A DNA stretch of 64,000 bases from the NCBI RefSeq assembly GCF_014851395.1, contig NW_024040040.1, forward strand, positions 17,507,000-17,570,999, read 5' to 3'. The translations under genes and the position numbers were made by a program. Position 1 is the stretch's first letter. Each line of letters begins with the position of its first letter. Shown here in pieces: positions 59,679 through 64,000 of the stretch. Source of the DNA: Micropterus salmoides. Lineage: Eukaryota; Chordata; Actinopteri; Centrarchiformes; Centrarchidae. The notes beneath the pieces are model-generated. The model was not told the origin of the DNA. It saw nothing but the letters and a program-made list of their open reading frames with translations, and did not search any database.

Positions 59679-59964
59679 CTAAAAGAAGGACAGAGGAGGA
59701 GACCAGGGAGGCCAACAAGGAGACGGAGAAGAGGAAGAAGAGAAGATTGGAAAGGTTGAGACAGAAAGGGAAATGAACAGAGGAAAACAGAATGAGGGTC
59801 ATGAGAGTCGTTGAGCAAATAAAATGGACGAGAGGACAAACAAAAGGGCAAAGAAGATTAAAGGAGAATACACAGTTGAGAAAGGCTGTCATTGTTATTT
59901 TATTCTTTCACTTTGTGATCAAATAATTCACAGCATAGGCTTGTTTGAAATACCTAACTCTCAC

Positions 59965-60051
59965 CTTGCTCTCTGGAGATGTCTGGCTTGTACCAGAACT
60001 TGGAGGTGTCCTGGACAAACTTGACATTCATCTTAATGTCCGGATAACCAT
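59965..60051 (-). CDS. tns1: tns1 coding exon (start of SH2 domain)
   Basis: The 87-bp exon is phase 1 at both ends, from acceptor CAAACAG to donor CAAG|GTGAGA. It encodes [20 protein letters not shown] then YKPDISREQ. It matches the tensin segment [21 protein letters not shown] that opens the SH2 domain. Confidence 0.95.
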
Positions 60052-60143
60052 CTGTTTGGACCAAAGAGACAAAGAAAAGGATTACTGCAGAGGACACAAA
60101 CCTTCTGTGAGCTTAAATATCATCTCATCTTTCAGCGCCTCAC

Positions 60144-60706
60144 CATATATGGACTTTGAGATGTCTGGCAGCGTGTGCGTGCCAGACAGGTTTGGTGTGC
60201 TGCCACCGCTGACCGGTGTGAGCGTCAGGTTCTTGTTGTCCATCCGCTCTGCGTCTCCGCTGGACATGTGCCTCTTCTCCGGCAGCTGTGGGGAGACGGG
60301 GAAGGCAGGCGTGGAGGGCGGTTGGACGCTCCCCTGACGAGACGCAGCCCCCAATTCATCTGGCGTGCTGTGGCCGCTCGCTACTGTACGGCGCCCCATC
60401 AGAGGGCTGGGAGGCACACCAGCCACTGCAGTTTTAGGGTTTCGGCCTATCAGAGGGCTAGAAGGGATGTTGCCACCAGCTGGAGGTGGGTGTCTGGCCA
60501 GCAAGGGGCTCGCCTGACCCAGGCGTCTTTGGAGGGCGGGGCTCGGTGGCGTATTGGTGGCCACTGTGCGGTGGAGGGTGTTGGGGCTGCCAGGGACAGT
60601 GTGGACGCCCATGATGTTGACCTGGGAGCCCTCGGGAGAGGCGGGTCTGTGAGGGTAGGAGGGGGAGGGGCTGTGCGGGGCCCCATCTGAAGAACCAATC
60701 GTCCTC
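60144..60706 (-). CDS. tns1: tns1 large linker exon (Ser/Pro-rich)
   Basis: The 563-bp exon runs from acceptor TTCGTAG (phase 2) to donor TATG|GTGAGG (phase 1). It encodes about 187 residues of low-complexity Ser/Pro sequence starting RTIGSSDGAPHSPSPSYPH. It contains GVHTVPGSP, a TVATNTPPSPALQRR word, several SPLxxRxP repeats, PSTPAFPVSP, LPEKRHMS and GGSTPN, ending THTLPDISKSIY. The words and their order follow mammalian TNS1, but the mammalian exon is longer. The many SP and TP sites are typical of phosphorylated linkers. Confidence 0.95.
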
Positions 60707-60733
60707 CTACGAATATGAAAAGCAGAAATAGAC

Positions 60734-60756
60734 ATTATTATTATTATTATTATTAT
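60734..60756. repeat. (ATT)n microsatellite
   Basis: About eight ATT units lie 28 bases upstream, in gene sense, of the large tns1 linker exon. Confidence 0.95.
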
Positions 60757-61271
60757 CTATCTGTATTCTGTTCTTGATACTAAATATGCAAAATACTAGG
60801 AACATTGACTTAACATTGACTTATCAATACTGATTTGAAGATGTATTAAGAATTGCAAATTTCCCTCAATGGATTTCACAATCTATACAGCATACAACAC
60901 CATCCATCCTTAGTATTAAATATTTATGATAGATTTCTAATATAGAATTTAGGCTCGCCAAGAAAATCCAGTCACAAAATGCATTTATTAAACTTGTGAA
61001 CAGTCATCCAACAAATCAGTTTAGCATGAAACATCATAAAAACCAATAAATGATAAAGTGCAACAACAAACTTGTTTACTCCGCTTATACCCCAGTCAGA
61101 CCTCGTCATCAAGGGTCAAATCCTAAAACATACTTCTGGGACAGAAGACTGCCAGGTTTCAATCATGTACCCCTTCTTTTCTTTAAACACGATTTTTAAA
61201 GTTGATTGCAAAATTAAACAACATACCAAAGCAATACACATTAGTAACTGGTCTCAGGCATAACTACTCAC

Positions 61272-61353
61272 CCATCAGCACTCTGGATGGGACTGCTGGA
61301 GGAGAGAGGAGCGTTGAAAAGTTGTGCTCTGGAGTCCCCAAAACTGCGATTAT
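61272..61353 (-). CDS. tns1: tns1 coding exon (linker)
   Basis: The 82-bp exon runs from acceptor ATCCTCAG (phase 1) to donor GATGG|GTGAGT (phase 2). It encodes DNRSFGDSRAQLFNAPLSSS then SPIQSAD. The end matches SPLSTSSPILSAD of mammalian TNS1. Confidence 0.9.
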
Positions 61354-61374
61354 CTGAGGATCACAAAGCATCAA

Positions 61375-61397
61375 ACACACACACACACACACACACA
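61375..61397. repeat. (AC)n microsatellite
   Basis: About eleven AC units lie in the tns1 intron just before (in gene sense) the exon at 61272-61353. A C11A7 homopolymer pair follows at 61477-61494. Confidence 0.95.
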
Positions 61398-61692
61398 GTC
61401 TAAGATTAGGGGGTCACAGTCACACAATGTTTTATTTTGTCCAGAACTAAATGGGATGCAGTTATCAGGCATTGGGCCCCCCCCCCCAAAAAAAGAAACA
61501 GGAAATTATTCCAAAGTCATTCTTAATACAACAAACATTCTCTGGAAAGCTAGGATGCAGAACTGAAAAGGAAAATCATTTGGTTGCAGTGAAACACAAA
61601 ACAATGTTACAAAAACTCCCCAGAAAAATGTGCCGAGGTCAGGACACCGGTGCAGAGACGCTTACAGTGTGTTGCCCCAGAAATGCCCTTAC

Positions 61693-61719
61693 CTTGCTCT
61701 CCATCATTAGAATCAGAGT
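61693..61719 (-). CDS. tns1: tns1 27-bp microexon
   Basis: The exon lies between acceptor CGCTGTCAG, preceded by a pyrimidine tract, and donor CAAG|GTAAGG, with phase 1 at both ends. It encodes DSDSNDGEQ, an acidic insert in the linker. Both splice sites are strong and the phase fits both neighbours. Because the exon is symmetric, skipping it would keep the frame. Confidence 0.75.
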
Positions 61720-62492
61720 CTGACAGCGAGAAAAGATAGAGAAGCAAGAGAAGAAGAGGAAGAAGGGATGTGTGGAAGAAGAGGAGGAGACAAGGACGAC
61801 AAACTTGAGTGCAAAGCAAGAACTGGAGGGTGTGTGTTAGCTATTAGCATTTGGTGGAAGCGTTTCCAGGAGTGATAACAGTTGTAATCACCAGAGGGCA
61901 GCAGACACCAACAATCATATTATTGGGTCCAGTTTCTGCTCATTCAGCTACAGAGCTTCAGTATGACATAATGCAGAGATACTGCACTGGTAGAGAGCTT
62001 CTGTATATTCATATTTCTACCTTTTAATCCTCTTAAGTAGCTTTAAGGTTGTTAAAATAATGTAATTCCACTGTGTCTGACAGTATCAAATATTCAGTAT
62101 GAGCTTATTCCAACTCTTTATTGAAGCAGTATGATGTTTACACTGAATTAAATATTAAAATGCAAAACCATGGCTGCATTATCCCATCGAATTGAAATGT
62201 ACTACATGTATTGTACATCACTTTATACACATTTTGCCTTAATATTGCCTTATTCAATTGTGTATCTTTGGAAACGTTTGGGTCGTCATATGAGAAATTA
62301 TTGGTTGTTAAGTTTATACCAAGAGCAAGCAAGAAGAAGTTGAATGAAAGTTGAAATTCGGGTGAGGTGTGACATCTACGTATATGAGAGTATATGTCTA
62401 CATCGCACCCTTAAAATGTCATGAATATATGGATCACCCAAGGGGGAATGTACGAAACATGAATATGTTCTAATTGATGAGCACAAACTGAC

Positions 62493-62567
62493 CTGATCCA
62501 CTGTGTTGATGCGCCTTAAGTCCCAGCGCTGACAGAGGAGTCTTAGCCAAACCTGGAGGAGAGCGAG
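62493..62567 (-). CDS. tns1: tns1 coding exon (linker)
   Basis: The 75-bp exon is phase 1 at both ends, from acceptor CCCTGTAG to donor TCAG|GTCAGT. It encodes RSPPGLAKTPLSALGLKAHQ then HSGS. The core PGLAKTPLSALGLK is nearly identical to mammalian TNS1, where it precedes a longer segment that is missing or shortened here. Confidence 0.9.
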
Positions 62568-64000
62568 CTACAGGGAAAAAGACAAAGAGAGGAAGAGGGA
62601 TGTAAAGGGATGTTGCAACAAATCATACACAGCAATGATGGCAACGAGATGAGAACTGTATGTACAAGCCATGCAAGGATGTAAAACAACCAATATAAGT
62701 CATGAGATGACACAATTGTTCACTTCAGCATCAATATGCATGAAAATGCATTAGATGGTGAATTTTAGTTTAATAAATCACCACAAAATGGAAAAATGGT
62801 GCTTGATAAAGAAGAAAATATTCAAATAGTTCATACTCTCATAAGAAGCAGAGTTATTTGATGTGTAAATTTCAGGATCAGTATCAACTATAAATTCATA
62901 GTATTATTTGTGGTACTTTATAAACTGTGTAAAATGAATTTGCTAGAGTAAATTGGAAATTGACACAAAACAAATTATGATGCTGTACTGCAGATGAAAA
63001 CGAGCCAATAAGCATCCACCACAACACAAGTATGTTATCATGAAAATGTTGGAGGATTTATTGCATGCTGCTACCCAAACAACAACTGGGTCCGGGTTAG
63101 ATTGAGGCTGCATGAGTCAACAACATGGGGTAAACGCTGAAGATGGGGTCATGGTAATGTTGCATGTGTGGCAGAAGAGACACGCAAAAGAGTTATTTCC
63201 AAAATGAGATGCCATCTTTTCTGATAGAGTGTGGGTTTTATACTCTTGCCATTGATGCCATTGATCGATCTAAACACTGCTACCAAAGTCACAGTGTGTG
63301 TGTGACAGACAAAGTGACAGCTAATTATCTACACAATAAAACACTTTAAATAGACTACATCCTTAATATTAACAGATTATCTAATTGATTTAATTTCAGG
63401 TAACAGACATCCAGCATTTTGAAAATGAACTCTTCAGTTGCACTAATCCACCTCTTTCAAAATCCAGATCAATAGCATGACATGGATTCAGGACTCACGG
63501 AGTCCTCACCTAAGGTGACAATGGAGAAGCGTGACTGGGGGTAAATATAAAGGTTTGTGCCACAGAGCAGATTCTTACTGCAACAGCTGTGTGTTCAGGA
63601 CTGACTGCAGGAGAGGGGGCAGGGCTGGTTTACCAGAGTATCTTCACAGTCAACACAATGTGTCAAACAAACCTGCTGAACTGGGCGGCAAGAGCTGCTA
63701 CTGAGTGGGTGTTTGGAAATCTAACAGAGATGTCTCAAGGGGTTTGGTCGAATGAGTAATATATTTGATGTGTGGGGGTGTGTGTGTGTGTGTGTGGCGT
63801 CTCCTATCACTTCAAAATGTCAAACATAAAGAAAAGATGTAAAGGACGAAACTTCCAACAGACCTGCAACACTGTTCAGAAATGCTAAATCTTTGCATCT
63901 TCTAAATATTGCTGAAACAAGGAGTTATGTATCTTATGCTGAAGCTTGGCTGGTTGCAAATAAGCCATCAACAATGAACTGCAGCGACAAACAAAAGAAA
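62568..64000 (-). other. tns1: tns1 intron sequence at the right edge
   Basis: Upstream of the exon at 62493-62567 no certain exon was found. The stretch is AT-rich, with one weak microexon candidate at 63510-63534 and a TG microsatellite at about 63779-63796. Earlier tns1 exons (PTEN-like domain and most of the linker) must lie beyond the window. Confidence 0.6.
63510..63534 (-). CDS. Possible further tns1 microexon (25 bp)
   Basis: The sequence between TACCCCCAG and TTAG|GTGAGG could be an exon encoding SRFSIVTL. It would leave phase 1 and so join the exon at 62567. No family match was recognised and the acceptor tract is modest, so it may be chance. Confidence 0.25.

Larger units (their letters stand above)
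53855..64000 (-). other. tns1: tns1 (tensin 1) gene, 3' half, 13 supported exons
   Basis: Exons from 62567 down to the stop at 53855 join in one frame to 1607 bp, the last 534 complete residues. Tensin 1 is a focal-adhesion scaffold: actin binding and a PTEN-like domain at the N-terminus (outside the window), then a long Ser/Pro-rich linker, an SH2 domain that binds phosphotyrosine, and a PTB domain that binds integrin beta tails. TNS1 rather than TNS2-4 is indicated by linker words shared with mammalian TNS1: GLAKTPLSALGLK, GVHTVPGSP and TNTPPSP, plus the igfbp2-igfbp5 neighbours. Other introns over 300 bp (57891-58616, 58689-59130, 60707-61271, 61354-61692, 61720-62492) show only microsatellites and AT-rich sequence. 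The paralogue (tns1a or tns1b) is undecided. Confidence 0.94.

Noticed and set aside
60175..60690. 171-residue open frame on the + strand over the large tns1 exon
   Set aside because: It is a shadow of the Ser/Pro-rich tensin linker, which matches TNS1 words on the minus strand and has proper splice sites.
1..64000. CRISPR arrays, phage genes, bacterial operons, rRNA or tRNA genes
   Set aside because: No direct-repeat/spacer array, no prokaryotic gene organisation, and no stretch recognised as rRNA or a tRNA cloverleaf. Short tandem runs are microsatellites.

Overview
This is a piece of a ray-finned (teleost) fish genome, most likely a spiny-rayed (percomorph) fish. The evidence is vertebrate split genes with GT-AG introns, abundant CA/GT microsatellites, and dispersed repeats of types I recall as common in percomorphs. 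That taxonomic call rests on memory of repeat families, not on a search. It is not prokaryotic: there are no operons, CRISPR arrays or phage genes, and nearly all long open frames are chance or shadow frames.

Three protein-coding genes are supported, in the order known from the vertebrate IGFBP2-IGFBP5-TNS1 block. (1) 1-14934, + strand: the 3' part of igfbp2. Coding exons 2, 3 and 4 are at 11046-11227, 13886-14026 and 14309-14467. Exon 1 (signal peptide and IGF-binding N-domain) is not seen and should lie upstream, so the first 11 kb is read as intron 1. (2) About 15.6-23.9 kb, - strand: a complete igfbp5 of four coding exons and 266 residues, tail-to-tail with igfbp2, with about 3.1 kb between stop codons. 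(3) About 51-64 kb, - strand: the 3' half of tns1 (tensin 1). Thirteen exons cover the serine/proline-rich linker, the SH2 domain and the PTB domain to the stop codon at 53855. The 5' exons lie beyond the right edge.

Between the igfbp5 promoter (about 23.9 kb) and the inferred tns1 3' end (about 51 kb) lie about 27 kb with no recognisable gene. This stretch holds several DNA-transposon MITEs, a LINE 3' end, other repeats, and unique segments that could be regulatory. The best mobile elements are a hAT-like MITE with an 8-bp target duplication (2534-2762), a Harbinger-like MITE with TTA duplications (38788-39236), a 118-bp hairpin MITE (50429-50546), and one element nested inside another in a tns1 intron (55305-57198).

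The two IGFBPs are secreted binders of insulin-like growth factors; tensin 1 links actin to integrin tails at focal adhesions. Exon boundaries were assigned by hand from splice consensus, reading phase and family similarity; all internal phases agree. I found no convincing undescribed system. The hunt produced transposon structure, a tensin microexon and candidate regulatory regions.
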